Assembly: GCF_011397635.1 (NCBI RefSeq) | Contig: NC_064755.1 | Span: 20,009,282-20,073,281, forward strand | Length of the DNA stretch: 64,000 bases | Origin: Epinephelus fuscoguttatus | Lineage: Eukaryota > Chordata > Actinopteri > Perciformes > Serranidae | Reading direction: 5' to 3' | Shown here: positions 25,661 through 47,800 of the stretch, in pieces | How positions within the stretch are numbered: position 1 is the first letter of the stretch | Layout: each line of letters opens with the position of its first letter | Program-made: the position numbers and the translations under genes | Notes under the pieces: model-generated | Told to the model about the DNA's origin: nothing | Database searches by the model: none | The model's input: the letters and a program-made list of their open reading frames with translations, nothing else

Positions 25661-27180
25661 TCACAGTGTCGTGCTGGAGCCCGACGTGACGCTGACGTGA
25701 TCTATGGAGGGAGGATGAAGATGCATGAGTAGGCCCTTAATATTTAAAAACACATCTATGCTATTATTTAAAATTGCGTGCCACTGAGAATAACTGCAGC
25801 CTGGCAGGAAATGATTACAGATGGGTTAGATTTGTATATTTTTAATATTTAGGCCAACACATATTGTTCATGTTAGAAGCGTCAAATATCCCTGTCGTGA
25901 TATATAAGGTGTCTGGTTGAAGGCCTGCTCAGTTAGTGACCTAATTCTACTTTACATTTTTTTATATTATATTATAGTTTTATTGGGAAACCCTCCTGCA
26001 TAAATATTACATGATTATTGTTGGCTTTTGTAAGAAATAAAAAACATTATTTTAGATTTAGAGCCTGTATAAATACACGTGTTGGAGCCTGTTTATTTGC
26101 ATTTCTTGCAATTAACATGCGACTATATTTCTGCAAGGAATCGGACTTAATATTAGTCTCATATACAAAGTGACACATTTTAATTCTTGTAAACTCCAGG
26201 GAGACTTTAATAGTCTATTTTAAGCTGGCAAATGACTTGTGTGAAACATTTCACGTGTAAGTTGCATTCAATAATATCCGCATTTAATTTGCAGCACTGG
26301 GCTGTATTCTGCAGAGCTATTCTCTTACACTTTTACACGAGGTATTTTTCATTTTAAGGCAACATTGAGACAACCAGCCAGTTAATTTCACACAATAATG
26401 CACCCTTACACTCACAATAAATGACAAGTGGGATTTTACAAGCTCACTTATTGTTGTAAAATCATAAAGAAACATGCAGTAGAAGTTAAAGGCTGCAGCT
26501 GCACATGCAAGTTAATATAAGAAGCTACATTTCTCAGCCTGTTTTGCTCATGATAAGTCAGCCAGTGTGGCCTGAAGGCATGACCATGAACCTGGCACAA
26601 TGTAGGTACAGAAACGTGTCTTTGATGCAGCAGATTCAATGATGCTCCGAGATCAACAGCTGACTCTATGTGCAAAGAAAAAAAAAAGAAAAATCAACTG
26701 AGTGTGAAGTGAGCTGGGTTTTAAGATGATTTAATTCGCTCTGGGCTCTTTAGTGCTCCTGGGGGCAACCAATCCCTACTTTTAATGAGAGTTGCGATTG
26801 GCCTACTTCTGCTGAAACTAGACTATTTCACATCACAAGGATTATCCGCATGAGCTATTACAGAAAGCCATTTGTTACTGATCATAATAATAGGCCGAGG
26901 AGCGTGGTGTAATATTCTGGCACTTTAAAGAACAAGGGGTTTTTGTCTGTTTGGGGACCTAGCCTCGTTTTAAATGAAACGCAAGGGCGTTTTCTGGTGG
27001 TTAAATAATGTTATGTTGCGTTAAAGAAAATAAATAAAAGGTAAGCTGAACATGCATGTGATATGTGCCTAAATTCTCTGCATAAGACACATGGACATGG
27101 CATGAGAACAGACTCAAAGCTGGAGAAACGTAGAGCCGTATACCGTGCAGATGCTGAGTGTTTCCAGACGCGTTTCTTAC
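25661..27180. other. Intron between host first exon and mir-9
   Basis: No coding exon or recognised repeat. AT-rich overall with a few compact motif-rich segments (26700-26900). Confidence 0.4.
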
Positions 27181-27329
27181 CTGTGTCAGAAGCAAAGCAG
27201 AGTCAGGGAGAGAAATGTCCGCAACTTTAGCTCGTAACGAATTTTCCAGATGGATTTTTTTCCGCGTTTCCATCGGGGCCCTTGTGAAGAGTCCGCAGCT
27301 CTCAGGTGAGTCCACTTTCATCCTCAGTC

Positions 27330-27470
27330 CTCCAGCTTCTGCCTCTCCTCCAGCCTGCGCGCTTCCTCTACTCGCTCCCGCACTGACGTCATGCCAGGAC
27401 CAGGCGGCGCACTGACCAATCACAGAGGCCGCCGGCACCAAAGAGTGTTCAAGTTCAACAGGACGTCTCA
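27330..27470 (-). promoter_or_regulatory. CpG-rich promoter of the mir-9 host transcript
   Basis: It holds many CpGs in an otherwise AT-rich region, a perfect palindromic cAMP-response element TGACGTCA at 27384-27391 and a CCAAT box at 27416-27420. It lies immediately upstream (minus strand) of the candidate first exon. No TATA box is evident. CREB/CRE control is known for another mir-9 locus (mir-9-2), so the site is plausible here. The start site is not determined. Confidence 0.6.
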
Positions 27471-29730
27471 CTCCTGACAGTTTCTCTTGCTTTTTTGTTT
27501 GTACATTTCTTCACCACCATCACTACTTCTACTAAAAGCAAACAAATACGAATGATATACTAGTTTATCTAACTAACTAAATATTCATAAGACAAACATT
27601 TTTTAATAATCCATTTACCAACTTTTCTGAAGCTATTGGTCATATGGAGTTATCATGAAAATTGGACACATTCAAATTTTCCTTTTTTGAGTAGCCTACT
27701 TTAAGGAATTTTCATCCATGTGGGCTTCAAAATTGAGATTAAAAGTTCACCTCTGACCTTGGAAACAGCAGATGACAAAATAGCATCACCTCAAAGTCCA
27801 TTTAGCAGGCTAGCTGTTTTTGGTGCTTTTGAAAATTTCCCTGTCTTCATTAGTATAGAGTAAAAATATTTCTTAATATTAGATATGCTTAGTACTATAC
27901 AAAGGTGTAGGTTTTGTGTTAAGATTAGGAAGGAAAACAAATGAAATGGGGGTTTTGGGGATCCTCCACCAGACAATTTTGAGCGTCAAACACTTTCCTT
28001 TGTTGTGGCGAATGTTTACGCACCAATTTGTTCATTTTCTGCTTTAATTTATGGTGTAAATGTCTTTAATTCAAAGTAAAAGTCCTCTGCTACTCCCTTG
28101 TTTTATTAGCAGGGACAAAAGTAAAAGGTCTAAATATTAAGGCGGACATGCCCCTTGCATCCACTGTATTACGCCTATGTCTGTATATCATCATATATTA
28201 TTATTTCAGGCCACTATAGTCTATTTAAAACCCCCAAACCCAATCAAATGGTTTCGTCAAACCTCCAAAGGTCTTCTTTCAGCCGTGAGAGTCCAGCTCC
28301 ACTTTAGATGCTTCTGCAGTTCTTCCTCTTGTTAGTTAGGCTCATACACTCATTTAAAACTTCTTCTCAGAAAACCAATCCCACATATCTCTGGATTAGT
28401 CCTAATGTTGCTCCAATGCCATGTTACACAGGCAACACAGTTAAAATGAGAGAGGCAGCACTGCAACTGAGGCTCAAACCTGTACAACAAAAAATCTGGT
28501 GACCACAGGCAGGGAAACAGTGCTACCTGTGGGTTCATATTTTATTCATCTCCATGACATAGCATACCAGTAGGCTTTACGTTTAGACAAGGGAACTCAA
28601 GAAAATAATTTCCCATTATGACCCATATGCTGCTCATGGGTTTTGCAGGCTGGAATAAAGTGTGAGCGTTCTGCAGCTATAAAAGATCTTTGAGGTGTGA
28701 GCCGTTTGGCAGGAGATGGCTGGAGAGCTCAGGGGCCACGGCAACAGTTCCCTCCAAATCTGTACGATCAGGAGCGCTTTAAATGTCTGACAACTACACT
28801 GGAACCAAATGAAAATACATTAAAGTCATTCACATTTTATTTCAGCCATGTTTTACAGCAAGAAAATGGCAGACTGTGAGACACAAGACTGCCTTACTCT
28901 AAATATTTAATTTCAATTGGCCAAACAGAGCTGATTTAATCATGTATGCTCTAATGCTTTTTGAAACTTCCCCTGCGCTCCAGTTTAGGGATAGGCTGCA
29001 CCTTATCTAACATTTATTCTCAAAATGAATGGTTTGACCACTGAGCAGAAATATTTCTGGGGGTAGCCTATTAGTGTTGGACTAGCTCAATGTAAAATAT
29101 CCAATTTCCCCCACAGATTATGTTTGGAGAAGGAAAAATACATTTGAGTTAGATTGTAATCTGCAGTACACACATGGAAGGAAAAAAATCATACCAAATG
29201 ATTTATAATCCCACAACTTTTTAAAATTAACTGGCAATATTGGATTTTAAATTGTATTTGAATAATATATTTTGGTTTTTAAGATTAGCATGATTCCCAT
29301 TCTTTTGCGTAATTCCTTTTCTTCTGCATCATGTGGTGCACTGACACACACACACCACATACACTGTCTTACATGCCCAACTTTAATGTCCATGTCTTTG
29401 TTCATGTATAATTAACGCTTAACACAGTATCTGAGGTGCAATCAGCATTTCCAGTTGAAACTTTTGAAGGTATAGTTGAACTGTTTTAATCAAATATTCG
29501 AGACAGGGTGTGCCATTTAATCACTTCATACTCCCTTATTTTTGTAATGTGCTCTCATGTTAGTTTAGGGGCCCTTGCATCAAATTTAGCCCTGTGTTTT
29601 CACTGAAAGCAAGAAAAAAAACAGGAATATCACAATGTAGAAATCTGGCTTAAAACTAGCTGCTTCTTTCAATGAATTTGCAGATATGTGGTGTTAAAAA
29701 AATAGAGTAGGAAAAATGTAAAATGCACTT
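27471..29730. other. Intergenic between host-gene promoter and tvp23a 3' end
   Basis: No gene recognised. It contains dispersed repeat family A copy 3 (27895-28165). The rest is AT-rich sequence without recognisable structure. Confidence 0.4.
27895..28165 (+). repeat. Dispersed repeat family A, copy 3
   Basis: It matches 3160-3405 on the same strand and 10728-10905 inverted, with the conserved order CCAATTTGTTCATTTTCTGC, TGTCTTTAATTC and AGGTCTAAATATTAAGG. It has diverged from the others. Confidence 0.7.
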
Positions 29731-30081
29731 ATTTTTTTATTGACATAGTAGCCAGACTGATCCATGGGCAACATGTGAAGTGAACAGTCAGCAGCATAAG
29801 GCATGCACAAGGCACACAGCCATTCAAGTAGATGCAGTCTGTGGGAACTTTGGAGAGGAGGCAGCCCTCATCTATCTCCCTCTTTCTTTCTCTTGCTCGC
29901 TCACACACACACAAAGACACACACACATGCACAGCAGAGTGGCTGTGCAGGAGGAGGTAATCTTCATAGTATTCCAAAGATGATGTCTGGCTGCAAGAGG
30001 ATAAATTATCAGTGGGTTTATGTTCAATTTTAATGAACTCTGAGAAGTTAACAGGACATCTGTACATGCTACACGCTGCAG

Positions 30082-32730
<2,649 letters not shown>

Positions 32731-33136
32731 CGTCTGACATGCAACGACAAAACAGCAGCATTAAATCATCACTACCATCCTAACTGATACTATACAGACA
32801 CACACAATACATTTACAGACAGACAGAGGATACCCATTGGTTTCATGGTGGCATATGTGTAAAGCAAAGCGAGATACCGTTTGATGAAAGCGTAGCTGTA
32901 TTATAGGGCTGGAATAAGCCAGGTGTTGCAGTGAAATAAGCCCGACTCGGTCACATCCTCATCAGAGAGCTGAGAATAAAATTATTTAAAGGTAACGTTA
33001 AATTTTATTCCCCAATTTACAACTACAAAAATGCTTTTTTTCCGCGTGGCAGTGAGGTGAGTTACATGTGCATGATTTAACTACATGTTTGCTTAATGAA
33101 GGAAATAATGCAGCAGACCATGGTCAATCAAAAGAG

Positions 33137-33209
33137 CGACCGCGGCAGGACTCGAACCTGCAATCTTCTGATCCGAAGTCAGACGCCTTATCCATTAGGC
33201 CACGCGGCC
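33137..33209 (-). tRNA. tRNA-Arg (anticodon TCG)
   Basis: On the minus strand a full 73-base cloverleaf runs from GGCCGCG to the pairing CGCGGTC plus discriminator G. The anticodon loop CTTCGGA within CTGAC/GTCAG-type stem pairing gives anticodon TCG, reading CGA codons. A box TGGCCTAATGG and B box GGTTCGAGTCC are intact. There is no intron and no encoded CCA, as expected for a nuclear gene, and a TTTT terminator follows on the minus strand (about 33133-33130). It lies between the divergent tvp23a and polg starts. Confidence 0.97.
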
Positions 33210-34110
33210 ACGACGTAATATTGGAAATGCATTATCATATTTTATGATATCACAAAATGGCTGTATATTGATTATATGAGGGCTATTGTGTTTCAGGAGT
33301 TATGAGTAAGTCACTTGTGCCTTTTCTACAAAGCCGTAGCGAGTCCACCGTGGTATTCATTCCGTCGTTTGTTTGTATTGGGACAAACCGGACGCAGTCA
33401 TCCAGACCGCCTGGGGTCGCTAACGCTTCGTCTCGGTTAGGTTTAACCGCGAGTCAACATGCTAGCTTAACAACATAATTTGTTGTGGAGAGGTTTTAAA
33501 TATATTTTGGTCGATTAACGTTACTTCAACGTTAAATCTCATAATACAGACCAGGTGAGGTGTCTTTTTTGCTCTTAGCGACAGTATAGGTTAACAAACT
33601 TAGCGAGCGAAGAATTAGCTAGTTATTATTTAGATTGGTTGCTCACAAACTAGCATCAGACCCCTTTGAGTATGGGCTAGTAAACATAACGTTAGCAGGG
33701 TACTGCTACTATGCTGCTGTGGGTTAAGCTAGCTAACATTTATCCAACCGTTGTTTTCAGTATGTCTAGCGTTAATGTTAAAGTTAAGTGATAACTTTTT
33801 GAGTGACGTGAACACTAACTTTTTTTGATGAATATCTGTAGCTGTAATCTGTAACCAAGAAATTGGACAACCATTGAACAATTGAACAGCTATTGAACAA
33901 CAAAGCAGTGTGTGCACCATCAGACATCATAATATAAAATCAAAGATTATTATCTGTATGTAGAATCACCAGCACTTAGATATATATTGCCATATAGCCC
34001 CAGTTTGAGCCTCTCATTACATTATATGAGAGCCCTTATGGACTTTGTTGTATGCAGTGTACTTAAGCTGTATGATGTCATAAAACTGATGTTGTCTCAA
34101 TGTCTTCCAG
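33210..34110 (+). promoter_or_regulatory. polg promoter and 5' untranslated exon region
   Basis: The stretch between the tRNA gene and the first coding exon of polg must hold its start site. A likely noncoding first exon ends at 33554 (GACCAG then GTGAGG). The matching acceptor TGTCTTCCAG ends at 34110. CpGs are enriched around 33340-33440. No TATA box is obvious. The exact start site is unknown. Confidence 0.5.
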
Positions 34111-34128
34111 CTCTGGTGTGAAGTCCTC

Positions 34129-34136
34129 ATGAGGTG

Positions 34137-34137
<1 letters not shown>
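34129..34137 (+). promoter_or_regulatory. Two-codon upstream ORF overlapping the polg start
   Basis: The first ATG after the acceptor at 34110 is at 34129: ATG AGG TGA. The last A of its stop is the first base of the polg start codon (ATGAGGTGATG). A scanning ribosome would meet this minimal ORF 8 bases before the main start, in another frame. The arrangement suggests translational control by leaky scanning or reinitiation; this is inference. Confidence 0.6.
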
Positions 34138-41788
<7,651 letters not shown>

Positions 41789-41889
41789 CACTCTGTGGGC
41801 CAAGCCACACTGCCAGGAGGCTGTTCAGCAGCTGGTCGAGTTCAAGATCTGTGAGGAATCTGGAGACGTGTATCAAACAGAGGAGCAGC

Positions 41890-44800
41890 TCACTGTTTTT
41901 TCTTCTTCTGTTTGGGCTCTTGTGTCTCCTCTGCATCCTGTGACTCTGTGGCCTGGAAGGAATGTAAGGAGAAACAGACACTGAGATCTCACCCAGCAGA
42001 GGCTGGACTGTGGGGTGTTTGGGGGAAGTAAATGTTAAAGGCAGTTTAAAGCAGAACAGATGCTTTCAACACAGGCGGGAACATGAGATTGCACTGACCT
42101 CCTGACTGTCGTCCTGCTCCTGCAGGGCTGCGTCCAGAGAAGCAGCGTTGATGCGGAAATCTCTTGAAGTGCTCAGCTTCATGTACTGCATCAGGTTTAC
42201 CTGATCAAACATACATGTGGGTGTTGAGTGAGTGAAACACTGTATGAGTGGCCTAACTGATAACAGCACTAACAGTGTACAAGGAACTTCGTGTGTTTGG
42301 CTCATTCGTCTGTTCTGTTACTCTGACAGCTATCTCAAACAATCCAATTCACACTTACCTTTGATTTCTTTGAGAGTGTGATAAGGTATTTCTCATACTG
42401 CTCAATACTGAAGATCACATTAGGGATGGTTTTTGTGTCACGCAGCAGTTTTGCCTGCCAAGAGGAAAGACAGATCAGATCAGATCTGAGATGAACAATC
42501 CTCAAAATCAGATCAGTTTAAACCTTGGAAGTTTTTTTGTTGTACAGGTGTAGCTATACATGTTTGATAAATGTCCTTACAGACGCAGCAGTGTTCACTT
42601 CAGTCCTTTTCTTTTTCTTCTTGTCATCTCCACCACCATATTCTCCACTCTAATAAAAAAACACATTGTTCACTCCTTCTTGAGGCCGAAGTTGCTGTAA
42701 ACCTTAACGAAAAAACTCAAATGGCACAACAATAATGAGCTTTACCTGTGCGTACGTGATGAAAGAGTAGCATTGTGGTGTCAGGTGGGAGCCCGACAGT
42801 TTGACCTGCACAGAAAGCATTTTGATTAGCGTGACATCAGACGTACGAGAAGATTCGAACAGACAACCAACAGCTCAGACTCACCAGCTTCTCAAAGCGT
42901 GCTGGCAGTGCCCCGTGCTGGCTAGAACACACCTGAATGTACTAAAACGACAGGGAGAAAAGTCATTAATGTCACATTAGACAAATTTCACTCTCCATTC
43001 ATACTGAGATCACAGAGTGGACAGATGCGCACATATTTAACCAGGGTGGTGAGGATGGTGTACGTGCGACTCAGTTCTCTCAGCAGTGTGATGGTACAGG
43101 TGCCGGGCAGCAGGGCCGTCTGGACCAGCTCGTTTAATGCCGTCAGTAGAGTCCCGAGCTGCAGCGTCACGGCTTTCTCTATCGGATCCTGCTGGCCTGC
43201 AGTTTGGGTCGCCTCACCTACACATCAGGATCGTAACATCACACAAGTTTTAGTGCCGTTCCCTGACAGAGATGCATCTCCTCCCCTTGTCCCCCCTCAA
43301 CTCCAACCATTAATCCAACTGAGCATCAGTGTAAAAGGCGTCTTACCGGAACCCGATTTATCAGAGGCCGTCTGGCTCTTCTTCCTGGCAATGAGCCAAT
43401 CCACTTCGTCCAGCACTCTGTCAACCTGAGACAGGACCAGCAGCTGGGGCAGGGAGAGATTAAAATGATGAAGATGGTGGGCACGCTGTGCAAACAGATT
43501 CTGAGATATTGATGCCACGGCAAATCGGAAGCTTCCGGGTATAAGACTCAACACTCACTGCTCCTGTGGTCGCAGTCTTCATGTTGATGATGGCAAAGTG
43601 AGACTGCTTTTCCACCTCCACGTCCTGACCGTACAGAAAGAAAAGGCAGATTGAAAAATGACTAGAAAAAGTGGCATGGTAACCATGACTAAGATACCAT
43701 TCAAGGGTTTTTCTGGGAGTTTTTCCTTATCGGCTGTGAGGGTCCAAGTACAGATGTATAATACCAGAAAGTATGATTGTGTGTACCTGGTCGATATCTC
43801 CCAGCTGGCTGTGGATGTCTTGGCAGAGTTCCAGCAGCAGGCTTACAGGACTCTTATAGAGAACGTGCAGGTTGAAGAGAAGAGAGAGGAGGCCCTTGGA
43901 GAAAGCAGAGTCCTCTGAAAGAGAGAAGTAATCATACCTCAGAAGACACATTACTGTATCTAACGTGGACGGAAAGATAAAGTAAACCATTATCACTCAC
44001 CAAAACTGGTCTCCTTGCAGATTTTCACAGTCCATGTGATCATCTGAACAAACTGTAGATGTAGAAATGTGTTAGTGGAACAGGTGCTATGGACTTTGTT
44101 GTATGCAGTGCACTTAAAGAAGACACCTACCTGCTGGGAGGAGGGCTTTAGCTGGCGTGAGAGCACACTCAGGATGCTGACCAGCAGCTGAGCCTCTTTG
44201 CTGTTGAATTCGTCCTCACTTCCACCTAACTGTGTGAACAGCGCCCTCTGTTGACGGGCAAAGAAAATTAGATTTTAGTGTCGCTGCTGAGATGTGATGG
44301 AAAGAAAGTTAATGTTTGGATTTTAATCTTTAAAATAAGAAGAGAATAATCAAGTCTAATTCTGTATAGATGCACCTGAAACTGTCGGATGTAAAAGTAG
44401 TTCATCTCTGTCACGTTGCCATTGTCTGGCTCCGCATCGTCCTCTGAGATGTCTGCAACAAACACAAAATGTGATGACTTGCTGTGTACCATTCAGGTGT
44501 AAAACTTAAAATTCACTGCTTTTGCTGTGCGTGTCTAACCCATGGTGGAGAGGAGCTGGGCCATCTTGTCTGGATAGCGCTGCTGGCAGGCTGTGAAGAT
44601 CCTGAGCAGACCTTCCAAACACAACAAGGACAGGCTGGAGCGCTTCTCCTTCTTCCCCGCATCCTCCACGACACTGGGGATGTTGGTGTAACGCCACATC
44701 AGCACGCTGGAATTTGCAAAGACAGATCCGTTGTTGGTCAAACAATGTCACAGAGAACAAACCCATGAAGACTGTCTAACTAAATGCTGTTATTTAGGCC

Positions 44801-47800
44801 AAGGGAATCTGACCTCGTCATGTCACAGAGGAAGCGGAAAGTTCTGTCTGTATTCTGTCCATCCGGGCCATCTGTGTGTCCAGTTTCCTCCAGCTGCTGG
44901 ATCTTGTGTACAGCCACATTTACCGCGTAGCGCATGAACTCTCCACTTGAGCGAAGCACTGAGAGAGCCTCCTCCCTGCTCTGAGTACTGTCTCTAAAAC
45001 ACACAAAAGAAGAAAAGCAGTCTTTGTTACATTTGTCCAATGTATTACATTTCCAGCAAACAATCCAAAAGTGTTTCATTTTAGAATTTATTTTCCATGT
45101 TTTGGTGTTGCCAATGCTACTCTTGATTAAATGCATGTTATTCACATAGTGTTTTTAACTTTTAGCTCTTTGAGTTCTCTTCCTACTTGTCACTGTCAAT
45201 TTGATAAATGCTGTACAACGTGTACAATCCAGTCAAGACATGTAAGAGAAAGAACTAAAATGTGTGCATTCACTGTTTAATAAACTAGTTATAAATAGGC
45301 ACGTAGGTAGGACATTTAAATTTAAGGCTTTTTAGGATCTTTTCAATTCAATATCTAACCAAATTTAAGACTGATTTTTGGACAAAGGATTTTTTCCGTA
45401 TTCAAGCATTTCAGATAAGTATGAAGGGAAGTATGTGGTCCTGTGCAGAGGCACGTTTTATGTAGTATTACGGTTATTAGAGTGAGTTAGTTTAATCTAC
45501 ATTTTGCCACGTTTGTATACGTATAAAGTAAAGTATAAGGTTCAGTGGCAGGTTTAAAGAACGACTTTAAAAGACAGACAAATGAAATTAGATAAAATGT
45601 TTGGTGCAATTTAGAGCTCACAATTTAAAAACTAAGACTACTTAATAACCTGTAAGGCCCAATATTTATAACATTTAATTTAAGACATTTTAAGACTTGT
45701 TAAGGACCTAAAGACACTCTGGTAACAGTAATCCATGTAAACATAGCCACCAGATCATTACCTGAAGAGCGCTGTGAGGAGAGTTGACACAAAGCCCAGA
45801 GAGAGTAAACTGCGCGGGCTCTTGCTTGATGGCGTTCGACCCTTTCCTGATTTCTCCCTCAGGATCTCGGACAGCTTGTGGTAGCGGTTGAAAAGCTCTA
45901 TGAGCTCCTCAAAGCTGCTTTTACTGCAACACACAGAGGCAAGCACAAACATTTAAAAAAACAAAACACTTTAACACTATGCTCACAACGTCGAAACCAC
46001 ACACAGAAACGTGGTTGTTACCTGTAGTTGGCTTGGATGAAGTTGTACTCCATAAGGACCTCATACACTCCCATCACCAGCAAAGCATAGATATTATTCT
46101 TCGTCCCAACACTGGATCCCGTGGAGAACTCAGCTGACTTGTCCTGATTGACACACAGACATGGCTCATTAATGCTTTCAGTGCCAAAAGGGAGTGATGC
46201 TTATTTGCTTCTTTATGCACATGTCAAAAGGATTCTGACATTTTCTTTAACCACACTACTTTAATTAACCGTTTGCGTTGAATGCATACCAGTTCAAAGT
46301 CCTCCAGTTCACTCTTGATCATGCGTCTCGTCATGCTTTCTAGGATCGTCTGTAGTTCCGACTGGTACCCCTCCTCCTCCTCTTCCTCCTCGTCATCGCT
46401 GTCGCCAGTGTTGGCTGATCGACGCATGTTCTGCAGCCACAGCAGGCAGTGTACAGTACAGCTCACCAGATGGGCCTGAAATGGAACAAACACTATTTAT
46501 AGTAAGATATTAACACAGCAAAAACACAGTCACAAAGATGATACAGAGCAGACAGCGTACCAGTGGCTCCTGGAGGTAGATTTGGTCTCCGTGCGCTGTG
46601 ATGCATGGTTCAAGTTTCACCGGGGGCAGGAGGTCCTGCTCAGGCTCGTAGTACCGCTTCAGCTAAGGATACACATCAAGACATGACATACAGCTCTCCA
46701 TGTTATAGACAAGACTGCATGGTGTCATTATACCTAACATAACACACACATAATACACATACCTGGGAGAAGAGGGTCTGCATGATGGAGCTTGCAAGTT
46801 GAGAGTTGCGACGGAGAACATCATAGAAACCCTGAAATGGGAGAGAATTTATATGTTGAAGGATTTCTTTTAGGATTTAGCTGAAAGATATGCATGCAAG
46901 GTGCTAACGGTGGAAAAGAAGTTAAACTCATCAGGCTATAAAGTAATTGTAAGAGCATGTAGCAAAATTGAAAGCACCTAATCAACATGGCATAGAAATG
47001 AGAACTCGAACCTCATAGAGCATGAGGCGCACGTCAGCCTGCTGGCCGAGGCAGCGACGCAAGCTGCTGAGGATCTCCAGACAGAACGCTTCGTTGGCAG
47101 CGGAGTTGTAGCGAGAGTGAACGTCCACTTGGATCTATTCAGACAGTCATTACACAACAGGCCATGTTTAAAAGTGCACGTATTGTCACAGCTGGAAATG
47201 CTTTCAAGCACTCTTGTCGCACATGCATCTATGGAAAAAGACCAACTGTACCTGGCTGGAGGAGATTGCCTGGCTACACTGGCTCGAGGCCAAGCTGCCC
47301 AACACTTTGAAGTTCTTCAGCAGCAACAGGAAGCCAGTCACTGCAGACTTTCTGCCGTCCAGCTGGCTGGTAGAGTCGTATGTGGGGAGAACAGCGTGAG
47401 AAATTACCTTTAGTGGAGGTGCTACACAGCCTCTCTTTTTAATTAATGTTAAGCTATCACGTGTTTACCAAAGCATGATTCATTAACTGTACTGATGAAC
47501 GTCATCTGATTAAAAGCAAAGCAGTACACACCTGGAGAACATGGCCTTGCGGAGGACTAGAATCAACGCATCTTTCAAGGACATACTGACTTTTAGCAGG
47601 GGCTGATTAAAAAGAGAAAATGATTAAACAACAGAAACCTCCACTCTGTGTGTGTGTGTGTGCGTGTGTGTGTGTGTAGCTACCTGGACAGCTTTTAGTA
47701 GACCCTGAACAGTGGCCAAGGGCAGGTATGACAGGTGGTCGAATGTCTCTGTCACCTTGGAAGATGACTCCAGGAGGATCATGGGAGCAGAGACCACAAT

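Larger units (their letters stand above)
17300..27450 (-). ncRNA. mir9-3hg: Spliced host transcript of microRNA-9 (mir-9-3 host gene); possible 91-codon ORF
   Basis: Minus-strand unit. The first exon ends at 27181 with a strong donor (ACACAG then GTAAGAAAC) below a CpG-rich promoter. A terminal exon begins at 17614 after a good acceptor (CCGTTTATCCCCAG) and is followed by AATAAA (minus strand, 17321-17316). The mir-9 hairpin at 25.6 kb lies in the intron between them, about 1.5 kb past the first exon. The first exon has an open frame from ATG 27321 (MKVDSPESCGLF...) to the donor in phase 0. The terminal exon is open in phase 0 from its first base (DGTGPASLSALWRNLL...) to TAA at 17480, so direct splicing would give 91 residues. 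I do not recognise the peptide. The human equivalent is annotated, to my knowledge, as noncoding. Extra middle exons were not found but cannot be excluded. Confidence 0.6.
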
